From positions 496,001-560,000 of the forward strand of contig JAPDFW010000063.1 of NCBI GenBank assembly GCA_028826165.1: DNA of 64,000 nt, in the 5' to 3' direction. This DNA comes from Anaeramoeba ignava. Lineage: Eukaryota; Metamonada; Anaeramoebidae. The position numbers and the translations under genes are program-made. Shown piece after piece: positions 1 through 9,983 of this stretch. The notes beneath the pieces were generated by a model. That model did no database searches, was not told the origin of the DNA, and saw only the letters and a program-made list of their open reading frames with translations. The stretch's first letter is position 1; every line of letters begins with the position of its first letter.

Positions 1-353
1 TTTTAGCAATATTTTCATGAGCATCTCCAATTTGTTGATATTCAGTTTTTAAAACTTCAATCGCATTTTTGATTGTTCTTTTTTTTTTATTTTTATTTTT
101 AATTAATTAAAGAAAAAATTTTTTTTGCTTTTTTTTTATTAAATTAAATTAAATTGAATTAAATTAAATACCCAGTTGATTTATTTCCAACTTTTGCTCC
201 TTTTAGAAGTTTTGATAATGAATGTCCATAAAATTCTTGTAATTTTGCAATTTTTTGAAGTAATTCTGTTAATTCTTTTAATTCTTTTAAATTTGTTGAA
301 ACCATTTCTTTTGTTGGTTCATAATAATCAATTAATTCATTTCTAAAACTCAT
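1..353 (-). CDS. F-BAR/FCH-domain protein, N-terminal part (cut by window edge)
   Basis: The first two exons of a minus-strand gene are visible. Exon 1 (353-172) starts at ATG 353 and encodes MSFRNELIDYYEPTKEM..., followed by a helix with the FCH-like pattern LQEFYGHSLSKLLKGAKVG. A GT-AG intron (171-78) follows. Exon 2 (77-1) continues in frame with TIKNAIEVLKTEYQQIGDAH. F-BAR domains (FCH plus coiled coil) form curved dimers that shape membranes in endocytosis and at actin-rich sites. The length, exon phase and spacing fit the first two helices of such a domain. The rest, including any SH3 or RhoGAP module, lies outside the window. Upstream is a pyrimidine-rich stretch with TTCATTTTTT like that before other genes here. 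Family assignment is from pattern alone. Confidence 0.7.
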
Positions 354-601
354 TTTTTTTTTATTAAAATTTTTAATTTAAAAAAAAAATTTGGAAAAAG
401 AAAAAAAAATGAAAAAAAAAAATATAAAAAAAAAATGGAATAAAAATAAGAAAGAAAAATTAAAGAAATTAAATAGAAAATTTGTTTTAAATTGTTTTAA
501 TTTTTTATAATTAAATGTAAAATCTTTTGAAAATGTTAAAAAAAAATTTTTTTAATTTGTTTTTTTTTAAATTTTATTTTCAAATGATTTTTTCTTTTTA
601 G
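354..601. other. AT-rich non-coding spacer
   Basis: Poly-A and poly-T rich sequence between the F-BAR start and the first PH-like exon relic; it should hold the F-BAR promoter. From about 417 on it is nearly identical to 2010-2192, so this part belongs to a duplicated segment. No reading frame was seen. Confidence 0.5.
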
Positions 602-772
602 AGACCTTCCGGCTCAATTTTCATTAAAAAGGAAATAAATCCAAAAGAAAATTGGCAACGATGCTTACATCTCTATAAATTAAAAAATGATTTTTTCATT
701 TTCAAAAAAAAAATTTTGAAAAAACTTAATTTTTTTTTCTATAAATTAATTTCTTTCAAAAATAATAAATAA
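602..772 (+). pseudogene. PH-domain-like exon relic, copy 1
   Basis: A lone open stretch begins right after TTTTTAG, a plausible 3' splice site. It reads RPSGSIFIKKEINPKENWQ, then a variable part, then KNDFFIFKKK, and runs to a stop at 770-772. The pattern G-x-hydrophobic-x-K...W...hydrophobic-F-I-F-K resembles strands 1-3 of a PH domain. No upstream exon, start codon or downstream donor is apparent, so I read it as a stranded exon. About 280 bp around it is repeated at 2010-2290. The match is short; a structured RNA cannot be excluded. Confidence 0.35.
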
Positions 773-2010
773 ATTTATTTCAAAAAAAGAAATTAAATAT
801 TATTTATTATTTATTTATTATTTAAAGTTATTTTCAATTTTTATAAAAATTAAATAAATTTTAATTTAATTTAAAATAATTTTAATAAATAAATTAAATT
901 TAAATTAATAATAAATTATTATAAATAATATATAATATTATTTCAAAAAAAGAAATTAAATATTATTTACTATTTATTTATTATTTAAAGTTATTTTCAA
1001 TTTTTATAAAAATTAAATTAAATTTTATTTTAATTTAAAATAATTTTAATAAATAAATTAAATTAAAATTAATAATAAATTATTATAAATAATATATAAT
1101 ATTATTTCAAAAAGAAATTAAATATTATTTACTATTTATTTATTATTTAAAGTTATTTTATATTTTTATAAAAATTAATTAAATTTTAATTTAATTTAAA
1201 ATAATTTTAATAAATAAATTAAATTCAAATTAATAATAAATTATCAAAAATAATATATAAATTTATTTCAAAAAGAAATTAAATATTATTTACTATTTAT
1301 TTATTATTTAAAGTTATTTTCAATTTTTATAAAAATTAAATTAAATTTTAATTTAATTTAAAATAATTTTAATAAATAAATTAAATTCAAATTAATAATA
1401 AATTATCAAAAATAATATATAAATTATTATAAAAAGAAATTAAATATTATTTACTATTTATTTATTATTTAAAGTTATTTTCAATTTTTATAAAAATTAA
1501 ATAAATTTTATTTTAATTTAAAATAATTTTAATAAATAAATTAAATTAAAATTAATAATAAATTATTATAAATAATAAATAAATTTATTTCAAAAAGAAA
1601 TTAAATATTATTTACTATTTATTTATTATTTAAAAGTTATTTTCAATTTTTATAAAAATTAAATAAAATTTATTTTAATTTAAAATAATTTTAATAAATA
1701 AATTAAATTAAAATTAATAATAAATTATTATAAATAATAAATAAATTTATTTCAAAAAGAAATTAAATATTATTTACTATTTATTTATTATTTAAAGTTA
1801 TTTTAAATTTTTATAAAAATTAAATAAAATTTATTTTAATTTAAAATAATTTTAATAAATAAATTAAATTAAAATTAATAATAAATTATTATAAATAATA
1901 TATAATATTATTTCAAAAAAAGAAATTAAATATTATTTACTATTTATTTATTATTTAAAGTTATTTTAGATTTTTATAAAAATTAAATAAATTGTATTTT
2001 AATTTAACTT
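757..2010. repeat. ~162-bp AT satellite, array 1 (about 8 units)
   Basis: Tandem units of about 161-163 bp. The landmark AAAGTTAT recurs at 824, 987, 1149, 1310, 1471, 1633, 1794 and 1957. Units contain TTCAAAAAGAAATTAAATA, TTTACTATTTATTTATT and TTAATAATAAATTATTATAA. Each unit has only four or five G or C bases. Units differ by small indels and a few substitutions. No coding potential. Confidence 0.95.
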
Positions 2011-2192
2011 AAAAAAATAAAAAAAAATGGAATAAAAATAAGAAAGAAAAATTAAAGAAATTAAATAGAAAATTTATTTTAAATTGTTTTAATTTTTTAT
2101 AATTAAATGTAAAATCTTTTGAAAATGTTAAAAAAAAATTTTTTTAATTTGTTTTTTTTAAATTTTATTTTCAAATGATTTTTTCTTTTTAG

Positions 2193-2396
2193 AGAATTTC
2201 CGGCTCAATTTTCATTAAAAAGGAAATAAATCCAAAAGAAAATTGGCAGAGCTTTCATCTCTTGTGGGAAAAAAATGGTTTTTTCATTTTCAAAAAAAAT
2301 TTTTTTCTTGTTAAAAAAAAGTTAATAAAAAATTATTTAATAAATTTGTTCAATTATTCTCATTTATTTTTCTTTTTTTTTCATCTAAAATCTTAA
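2193..2396 (+). pseudogene. PH-domain-like exon relic, copy 2
   Basis: Second copy of the 602-772 element, again directly after TTTTTAG. It reads RISGSIFIKKEINPKENWQ, then SFHLLWEKNGFFIFKKN, to a stop at 2394-2396. The first 19 codons are almost unchanged from copy 1. The middle differs by a small indel that keeps the frame, which hints at past or present coding constraint. The flanks from about 2010 match 417-601. No start codon or linked exon was found. Confidence 0.35.
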
Positions 2397-2399
2397 AAT

Positions 2400-4190
2400 T
2401 ATAACAATAAATTATTTCAAAAAAAGAAATTAAATATTATTTACTATTTATTTATTATTTAAAGTTATTTTCAATTTTTATAAAAATTAAATAAAATTTA
2501 ATTTAATTTAAAATAATTTTAATAAATAAATTGAATTTAAATTAATAATAAATTATTATAAATAATATATAATATTATTATAAAAAAAGAAATTAAATAT
2601 TATTTACTATTTATTTATTATTTAAAGTTATTTTAGATTTTTATAAAAATTAAATAAAATTTTATTTTAATTTAAAATAATTTTAATAAATAAATTGAAT
2701 TTAAATTAATAATAAATTATTATAAATAATAAATAAATTTATTTCAAAAAGAAATTAAATATTATTTACTATTTATTTATTATTTAAAGTTATTTTAGAT
2801 TTTTATAAAAAATTAAATTTAAATTTTATTTTAATTTAAAAATAATTTTAATAAATAAATTAAATTCAAATTAATAATAAATTATTATAAATAATAGATA
2901 TAAATTTATTTCAAAAAGAAATTAAATATTATTTACTATTTATTTATTATTTAAAGTTATTTTTCAATTTTTATAAAATTAAATTTTATTTTAATTTAAA
3001 ATAATTTTAATAAATAAATTAAATTAAAATTAATAATAAATTATTATAAATAATAAATAAATTTATTTCAAAAAGAAGTTAAATATTATTTACTATTTAT
3101 TTATTATTTAAAGTTATTTTCAATTTTTATAAAAATTAATTAAATTTTATTTTAATTTAAAATAATTTTTAAATAAATTAAATTAAAATTAATAATAAAT
3201 TATTATAAATAATATATAAATTTATTATAAAAAGAAATTAAATATTATTTACTATTTATTTTATTATTTAAAGTTATTTTCAATTTTTATAAAATTAATT
3301 AAAATTTATTTTAATTTAAAAAATAATTTTAATAAATAAATTAAATTTAAATTAATAATAAATTATTATAAATAATAAATAAATTTATTTCAAAAAGAAA
3401 TTAAATATTATTTACTATTTATTTATTATTTAAAGTTATTTTCAATTTTTATAAAATTAATTAAAATTTATTTTAATTTAAAATAATTTTAATAAATAAA
3501 TAAATTAAAATTAATAATAAATTATTATAAATAATAAATAAATTTATTATAAAAAGAAATTAAATATTATTTACTATTTATTTATTATTTAAAGTTATTT
3601 TCAATTTTTATAAAAATTAAATAAAATTTATTTTTAATTTAAAATAATTTTAATAAATAAATTAAATTTAAATTAATAATAAATTATTATAAATAATAAA
3701 TAAATTTATTTCAAAAAGAAATTAAATATTATTTACTATTTATTTATTATTTAAAGTTATTTTCAATTTTTATAAAAATTAAATTAAATTTTATTTTAAT
3801 TTAAAATAATTTTAATAAATAAATTAAATTCAAATTAATAATAAATTATTATAAATAATAAATAAATTTATTTCAAAAAGAAATTAAATATTATTTACTA
3901 TTTATTTATTATTTAAAGTTATTTTAGATTTTTATAAAAATTAAATAAATTTTATTTTAATTTAAAATAATTTTAATAAATAAATTAAATTTAAATTAAT
4001 AATAAATTATTATAAATAATAAATAAATTTATTTCAAAAAAAGAAATTAAATATTATTTACTATTTATTTATTATTTAAAGTTATTTTAGATTTTTATAA
4101 AAATTAAATTAAATTTTATTTTAATTTAAAATAATTTTAATAAATAAATTAAATTAAAATTAATAATAAATTATTATAAATAATAAATAA
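2400..4190. repeat. ~162-bp AT satellite, array 2 (about 11 units)
   Basis: Same satellite as 757-2010. The AAAGTTAT landmark is at 2461, 2624, 2786, 2953, 3110, 3270, 3432, 3591, 3753, 3914 and 4078. With array 1 it forms a higher-order pattern: exon relic, 8 units, exon relic, 11 units. It ends about 130 bp before the VWA gene start. Confidence 0.95.
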
Positions 4191-4325
4191 ATCAAATTCT
4201 TTATTTATTTATAATTAAGAATTAATTTTTGAAGTTGAAAAATGGATTGTTGTTTAAAGTGAGAACTGGGAAAAATTTTTTTAAATTTCTTTCTTTCATT
4301 TTATTTCATTTTTTTTTATTTAAAA

Positions 4326-5709
4326 ATGACAGAATCTGAAATTATGATGGGAGCTCAAGATATTGGAAATTTTCGAGCTCAAATTGAACAAACCAAAACA
4401 ATTGATACAAATTCAATAACATACAAAGGAATTTTTTCTGAATATTTTTTCTATTATGGAAAACAAGAAGAAAAAGAATTATTAACAACAGATACATCAA
4501 CAGCAATAACAATAAATCCACTAACAAAAGAAAAAGAGTATTTTTTATCATTTGGATTAAAATCAAAATATGATGGAGAAGGAATCAAAAAATATGGAAG
4601 ACCACCTTTAAATCTAATGATAATTCTTGATATTTCAGGTTCAATGAGTGATTCATTTAGAATTGATAATGATTTAAATGAAAATGAAGCAATCGCAAAC
4701 AAATTGGAAATTGCTAAAAGAGCAATAATTGGATTACTTCCTCATTTGAATGATTCAGATAATTTTGGAATGGTTATATTCGATTCAGTTGCAGAAATTT
4801 TTGAAAATTTTGGAAATTGGAAAGAAAAAAATAAAGAAGATATTTTGGAAAGAATGAAAAGTTTGAAACCAAGAGGTGGAACCAATATGGAAAAAGGATT
4901 ATCAAAAGGAGCAAAAATGATCCAAAAATTTTATTCAACAAAATCAAGAAGATAAAACAAGAGAAAGTCGAATTATGTTTTTAACTGATGCTCAACCTAA
5001 TTTGGGAAAAGGAACAGGAAGTCTCGCTGATTTAATTGAAAAATATTCAGAACAAAGATTATTTGTGACTTTTATTGGAGTTGGACTTGATTTTAATACT
5101 GAATTAATGGAAATTTTAAGTAAAATCAAAGGAACTAATTATTTTTCAGTTCAAAGCTCATCTGAATTTCTAAGGAAAATGGATAATGATTTTGATTATA
5201 TTGTTACTCCCATTGTTTATGATTTAGTTGTGAAAATTGAAGGTGCTAAAATCCTTAATATTTATGGTATTCCAAATTCAGAAGATGTTAAAGATACTAT
5301 TGTTACTAAAATTCCCACTATTATGCCAAGTAATTATAATGAAAAAAATGAATGTAAAGGAAGTTGTTTCTTGTTAAAAATGGATCCAAGTGTTTCTGAT
5401 GGAATTCCTTTGAATATTTCTTTATCTTTCAAAGATAAATTTGGAAATCAATTTAATCAAAAACATTCAATTATTTTCCCTAATTTTGATGAAAAAGAAG
5501 AAAATATCCAAGTTTTTGAAGATTCAAGAGTTAGAAAAGCTGTTTTATTGGTTAGATTTGTTGATTTAATGAAGAATTTAGATTTGAATGAAGATGAAAG
5601 TAAAGAGAAAGCAAGAAAATTTAGTGAACATTTAATTTCTGAAATGAATATTATTGGAGATGAACAATTACAAAAAGAAAATGATTTAATTGAAATTTTA
5701 CTAAATTAA
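4326..5709 (+). CDS. von Willebrand factor A (VWA) domain protein, one frameshift
   Basis: Two adjoining frames make one gene: 4326-4955 (209 codons) and 4975-5709 (244 codons). The first holds NLMIILDISGSMS, the DxSxS part of the metal-ion adhesion site, at about residues 101-106, then RGGTNMEKG supplying the threonine. The second frame supplies FLTDAQP, the last metal-site aspartate. All three metal-site motifs are therefore present but split by a +1 shift near the A5 run at about 4924. The second frame is open upstream of 4975 through QNQEDKTRESRI, so the join is clear. The C-terminal 120 residues look like a beta-rich then helical tail. Such proteins bind partners through Mg2+; the partner is unknown. 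The shift may be a sequencing error or a true lesion. Confidence 0.8.
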
Positions 5710-5713
5710 AAAT

Positions 5714-5731
5714 TGGAAAAAATTGTTTCCA
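5714..5731. terminator. Small hairpin between convergent genes
   Basis: TGGAAA, a 6-nt loop, then TTTCCA: a perfect 6-bp stem five bases after the VWA stop codon and before the convergent RCC1-BTB stop. It may help 3'-end formation; this is inference from position only. Confidence 0.25.
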
Positions 5732-5789
5732 TTTTAATAAAAAAAATCATCAAATCTTAAATCAATTAATTTCATCAATAATTTCTTAT

Positions 5790-7616
5790 TTAAAAAATTA
5801 AACAATTATTTTTCTTTTGATTTTGGTTATTAAATTTGTTAATTAATAAATCAAATAAATTTGGATTTGTTTGATTTAATTGAAAATAATCAATTCCTTT
5901 TTTAATTTCATTAATAATTTCTTGTGTGATTTGAATTTCATCTTTAATTTGATTTGAATAAATCCAATATTCAAATATTTGAAATGATTTATTACTTAAT
6001 TCACTATAATCTCTAACTTTATTAGAAGTATCATTTGTTACAGATAAAAACATTCCTCGATATAATTCACTTCTCATTATTAATATTAATTTAGGAAATT
6101 TATATTGTTTTTCTTTTCTTTCAATTATAAAATCTTTTTCATTTTCATTTTCATTTAAATAAATTCTTTTCATTGTTTCTTCTATTTTTTCATTTAAATT
6201 TATAATTTCTTTAATTTCAGAATATAATATTGGATTTATTTTGGAATTATTTGAATAAATCATTTCAAATATTTGATTTGATTCTTTAATTGATTTTTTT
6301 GAAATAATTTCTTGAAGTTTTTCAATTTCAATTTCATTTTGATTTTGATTTAATCTATATTTCAATATTAATTTATGAGCTTCAATTATTTCTCCATTTT
6401 TGGTTTTAAATGAAATATTGCAAAATTCTTTTCTTCTAAATAATTTTATCAAATCTTCTTCAAGATTAGAAAAAGAAGGAGGAGAATAATAAAGAAATGA
6501 ATTGTTATATCCACAATGAATATGATAATTAGAAATATTTCCATTAAATCTTAATTTAGGAATTTCAATTTGAATTGAAATTAATTGATCTTTTGTATTT
6601 CTATTTCCTAATTGACCATATTTATTACTTCCAAACCCTATTAATTTTGAATTGGAAGTTAAAATCAAATTATGATTATATCCAACAGAAAAATCAAGAA
6701 TATTATCATCATTTTCAAACAAAGATGATTTGATTTCAGTAAATTCATAAGTATTTTGATATTCTTTCCCAAGTCCATTAAATTGATAATATCCACATGA
6801 ATAAAGTTTTCTTTTTGGATTTTCATTTTCATTTTCATTTTCATTTTCATTTTCAATTAACATTATTGAAAAAGAAACACCACATTGAATATCAATTATT
6901 TTACCTTTTGGAATATTTTGGATTTTGGTTAATTTTTGGATTTTTGTTTCTTTTCTTGATTCTCCTAATCCAATTTGTCCTGAATAATTATATCCGCATC
7001 CAAATAATTCTTGATTTGAATTTAAAAGAAAAGCATGTTCAGAAGAATTTCCTGAAAATATTTTAGAAACATTTTTCATCATTAAAATTGGTTTTTCTGT
7101 TTTATTAAGTGTTTCAGAATCAAAACCAAGTTGACCAAATTCATTTAAACCAATTCCATAAACATTTTGATTTGAAGTTAATAAATAAATTGAATTGTAT
7201 CCAGAAACAATATCTTTGATTACTCTATCATTTGTATCTTCAATTAATGATGAAATATTGATAAATTCATTTGAATTATTTGGATTAATATTTTCTCCTT
7301 TGGCAAATACATTTCCTTCTATTGTTAAAATAGCTTCACTTCGATTACCAACAGTTACTTTTTGAATATTTTCTTCAATTTGGATTTTTGAAGGATTTTG
7401 TTTTGAATCATTTTTATTTAAATATTCTATTGCTTTTCCATTTTCAAAAAGGAAAATTGTTGCATAACTTCCTGTTGAAATTTGTTTAATTTGTTTTTCA
7501 TTTTCATTTTCATTTTCATTTTCAAATTTAAATTGAATTGGTTTTGTTATTGAATATGGTTTATTTTTGATAATTTTTGGATATTGATTATAACCAAAAA
7601 ATATAATTTCATTCAT
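5790..7616 (-). CDS. RCC1-repeat/BTB protein with C-terminal CLIF (CaaX) box, copy L1
   Basis: Intact single-exon gene of 608 codons. Residues 1-385 are a seven-bladed-type RCC1 region with repeated cores such as YGIGLNEFGQLGF, LFGCGYNYSGQIGLG and LIGFGSNKYGQLG. From about 390 follow two BTB-like segments: LFRRKEFCNISFKTKNGEII-EAHKLIL, and after an Asn-rich linker KFPKLILIMRSELYRGMFL. A short Asn-Glu tract lies near residue 35. The protein ends KKNNCLIF, a possible CaaX box for prenylation. RCC1 folds bind GTPases or chromatin, and BTB domains dimerise or recruit cullin-3; the role here is unknown. It sits first in a minus-strand tandem cluster and is preceded by TTTTTCATTTTTTTACTTTT. Confidence 0.88.
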   Translation of the reverse strand: MNEIIFFGYNQYPKIIKNKPYSITKPIQFKFENENENENEKQIKQISTGSYATIFLFENGKAIEYLNKNDSKQNPSKIQIEENIQKVTVGNRSEAILTIEGNVFAKGENINPNNSNEFINISSLIEDTNDRVIKDIVSGYNSIYLLTSNQNVYGIGLNEFGQLGFDSETLNKTEKPILMMKNVSKIFSGNSSEHAFLLNSNQELFGCGYNYSGQIGLGESRKETKIQKLTKIQNIPKGKIIDIQCGVSFSIMLIENENENENENENPKRKLYSCGYYQFNGLGKEYQNTYEFTEIKSSLFENDDNILDFSVGYNHNLILTSNSKLIGFGSNKYGQLGNRNTKDQLISIQIEIPKLRFNGNISNYHIHCGYNNSFLYYSPPSFSNLEEDLIKLFRRKEFCNISFKTKNGEIIEAHKLILKYRLNQNQNEIEIEKLQEIISKKSIKESNQIFEMIYSNNSKINPILYSEIKEIINLNEKIEETMKRIYLNENENEKDFIIERKEKQYKFPKLILIMRSELYRGMFLSVTNDTSNKVRDYSELSNKSFQIFEYWIYSNQIKDEIQITQEIINEIKKGIDYFQLNQTNPNLFDLLINKFNNQNQKKNNCLIF

Positions 7617-7640
7617 TTTTGAAAAGTAAAAAAATGAAAA

Positions 7641-7985
7641 ATGATTTTTGGAATTTTAATTTTAATTTTATTTTTAATTTTAATTCTAATTTTAATTTTA
7701 ATTTTGATTTTGATTTTAATTTTAATTTTAATTTTAATTTTAATTTTAATTTTAATTTTAATTTTAATTTTAATTTTGATTTTGATTTTAATTTTAATTT
7801 TAATTTTAATTTTAATTTTAATTTTAATTTTAATTTTGATTTTAATTTTAATTTTAATTTTAATTTTAATTTTAATTTTAATTTTAATTTTAATTTTAAT
7901 TTTAATTTTAATTTTAATTTTAATTTTGATTTTGATTTTAATTTTAATTTTAAATTTAATTTTAATTTTAATTTTGAATTTTAAT
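7641..7985. repeat. (TTTTAA/TTTTGA)n microsatellite between RCC1-BTB copies
   Basis: About 340 bp of TTTTAA hexamers with scattered TTTTGA and TTCTAA variants fill the gap between copies L1 and L2. Long frames through it on both strands (repeating Leu-Ile, Asn-Phe or Lys-Ile) are artefacts of the repeat. Confidence 0.95.
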
Positions 7986-8004
7986 TTCATTAATAATTTC
8001 TTAT

Positions 8005-9846
8005 TTAAAAAATTAAACAATTATTTTTCTTTTGATTTTGATTATTAAATTTCTTAGTTAATAAATCAAATAAATTTGGATTTGTTTGATTTAATTGAAA
8101 ATAATCAATTCCTTTTTTAATTTCATTAATTATTTCTTTTGTAATTTCAATTTCATCTTTAATTTGATTTGAATAAATCCAATATTCAAATATTTGAAAT
8201 GATTTATTACTTAATTCACTATAATCTCTAACTTTATTTGAAGTATCATTTGTTACAGATAAAAACATTCCTCGATATAATTCACTTCTCATTATTAATA
8301 TTAATTTGGGAAATTTATATTGTTTTTCTTTTCTTTCAATTATAAAATCTTTTTCATTTTCATTTTCATTTAAATAAATTCTTTTCATTGTTTCTTCAAT
8401 TTTTTCATTTAAATTTATAATTTCTTTAATTTCTGAATATAATTTTGGATTTATTTTGGAATTGTTTGAATAAATCATTTCAAATATTTGATTTGATTCT
8501 TGAATTGATTTTTTTGAAATAATTTCTTTGAAGTTTTCAAATTCATTTTGATTTTGATTTAATCTATATTTCAATATTAATTTATGAGCTTCAATTATTT
8601 CTCCATTTTTGGTTTTAAATGAAATATCACAAAATTCTTTTCTTCTAAATAGATTTATCAAATCTTCTTCAAGATTGGAAAAAGAAGGAGAATAATAAAG
8701 AAATGAATTTAGATATCCACAAGAGATATGATAATTGAAAATATTTTCATTAAATCTTAATTTAGGAAGTTTAATTTGAATTGGAATTAATTGATTTTCT
8801 GTATTTCCAGTTCCTAATTGACCATATTCATTATCTCCAAATCCAATTAGTTTCCCTTTTTTTGTTAAAATCAAAGTATGTAAATCGCCACAAGAAAAAT
8901 CAAGAATATTATCATCATTTTCAAATAAAGATGATTTGATTTCAGTAAATTCATAAGTATTTTGATATTCTTTCCCAAGTCCATTAAATTGATAATATCC
9001 ACATGAATAAAGTTTTCTTTTTGGATTTTGATTTTCATTTTCAATCAACATTATTGAATAGCTGGATCTACATTGAATATCAATTATTTTACCTTTTGGA
9101 ATATTTTGGATTTTGGTTAATTTATGGATTTGTGTTTCTTCTATTGATTCTCCTAATCCAGCTTGACCTGAATTATTATATCCGCATACAAATAATTCTT
9201 GATTTGAATTTAAAAGAAAAACAAAACTTGAAGTATTTCCTGAAAATATTTTAGAAACATTTTTCATCATTAAAATTGGTTTTTCTGTTCTTTGAAGTGT
9301 TTCAGAATCAATTCCAAGTTGACCATAATAATTATCACCAATTCCATAAGCATTTTGATTTGAAGTTAATAAGTAAATTGAAGTGTATCCAGAAACAACA
9401 TCTTGAATTATTCTATCATTTGTATCTTCAATTAATGATGAAATATTGATAAGTTCTTTTGGATTATTTGGATTAATATCTTTTCCTTTGGCAAATACAT
9501 TTCCTTCTATTGTTAAAATAGCTTCATTTTCACCTCCAACAGTTACTTTTTGAATATTTTCTTCAATTTGGATTTTTTCCACATTTAGAATTGAATATTT
9601 TTCAGTTAAATATTCTATTGCTTTTCCATTTTCAAAAAGGAAAATTGTTGAAAAATAACCTGATGAAATTTGTTTAATTTGTTTTTCATTTTCATTTTCA
9701 TTTTCATTTTCATTTTCATTTTCATTTTCATTTTCATTTTCATTTTCATTTTCAAATTTAAATTGAATTGGTTTTGTTATTTTATTTGGTTTATTTTTGA
9801 TAAGTTTTGGATATTGATTTTGACCAAAAAATATAATTTCATTCAT
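8005..9846 (-). CDS. RCC1-repeat/BTB protein with CLIF (CaaX) box, copy L2
   Basis: Intact paralogue of the 5790-7616 gene, 613 codons, same order: RCC1 repeats, two BTB-like segments, C-terminal KKNNCLIF. Most differences lie in the RCC1 loops, for example YGIGDNYYGQLGI and LFVCGYNNSGQAGLG, while the BTB part is almost the same. The Asn-Glu tract near residue 35 is expanded to about eleven pairs against about four in L1. Loop variation on a constant scaffold could mean diversified binding surfaces (inference). The start is fixed by the shared MNEIIFFG and the upstream TTTTTC element. Confidence 0.88.
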   Translation of the reverse strand: MNEIIFFGQNQYPKLIKNKPNKITKPIQFKFENENENENENENENENENENENEKQIKQISSGYFSTIFLFENGKAIEYLTEKYSILNVEKIQIEENIQKVTVGGENEAILTIEGNVFAKGKDINPNNPKELINISSLIEDTNDRIIQDVVSGYTSIYLLTSNQNAYGIGDNYYGQLGIDSETLQRTEKPILMMKNVSKIFSGNTSSFVFLLNSNQELFVCGYNNSGQAGLGESIEETQIHKLTKIQNIPKGKIIDIQCRSSYSIMLIENENQNPKRKLYSCGYYQFNGLGKEYQNTYEFTEIKSSLFENDDNILDFSCGDLHTLILTKKGKLIGFGDNEYGQLGTGNTENQLIPIQIKLPKLRFNENIFNYHISCGYLNSFLYYSPSFSNLEEDLINLFRRKEFCDISFKTKNGEIIEAHKLILKYRLNQNQNEFENFKEIISKKSIQESNQIFEMIYSNNSKINPKLYSEIKEIINLNEKIEETMKRIYLNENENEKDFIIERKEKQYKFPKLILIMRSELYRGMFLSVTNDTSNKVRDYSELSNKSFQIFEYWIYSNQIKDEIEITKEIINEIKKGIDYFQLNQTNPNLFDLLTKKFNNQNQKKNNCLIF

Positions 9847-9869
9847 TTTTGAAAAGAAAAAAATGAAAA

Positions 9870-9962
9870 ATGAATTTTAATTTTAATTTTTAATTTTAAT
9901 TTTAATTTTAATTTTAATTTTAATTTTTATTTTAATTTTAATTTAAATTTTAATTTTAATTT
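9870..9962. repeat. (TTTTAA)n microsatellite
   Basis: Short hexamer run separating copies L2 and L3; it begins just beyond the L2 start codon and reaches the L3 3' end. Confidence 0.9.
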
Positions 9963-9983
9963 CTTATTTAAAAAATTAAACAA

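Noticed and set aside
640-680. U6-like string AAAATTGGCAACGATGC
   Set aside because: Resembles part of U6 snRNA, but the second copy at about 2240 does not keep it, and no ACAGAGA box or terminator arrangement follows. A PH-like exon fits better.
7613-8048. Overlapping frames on both strands with Leu-Ile, Asn-Phe and Lys-Ile repeats
   Set aside because: Hexamer microsatellite between two genes; no unique sequence, no promoter block, and frames on both strands at once.
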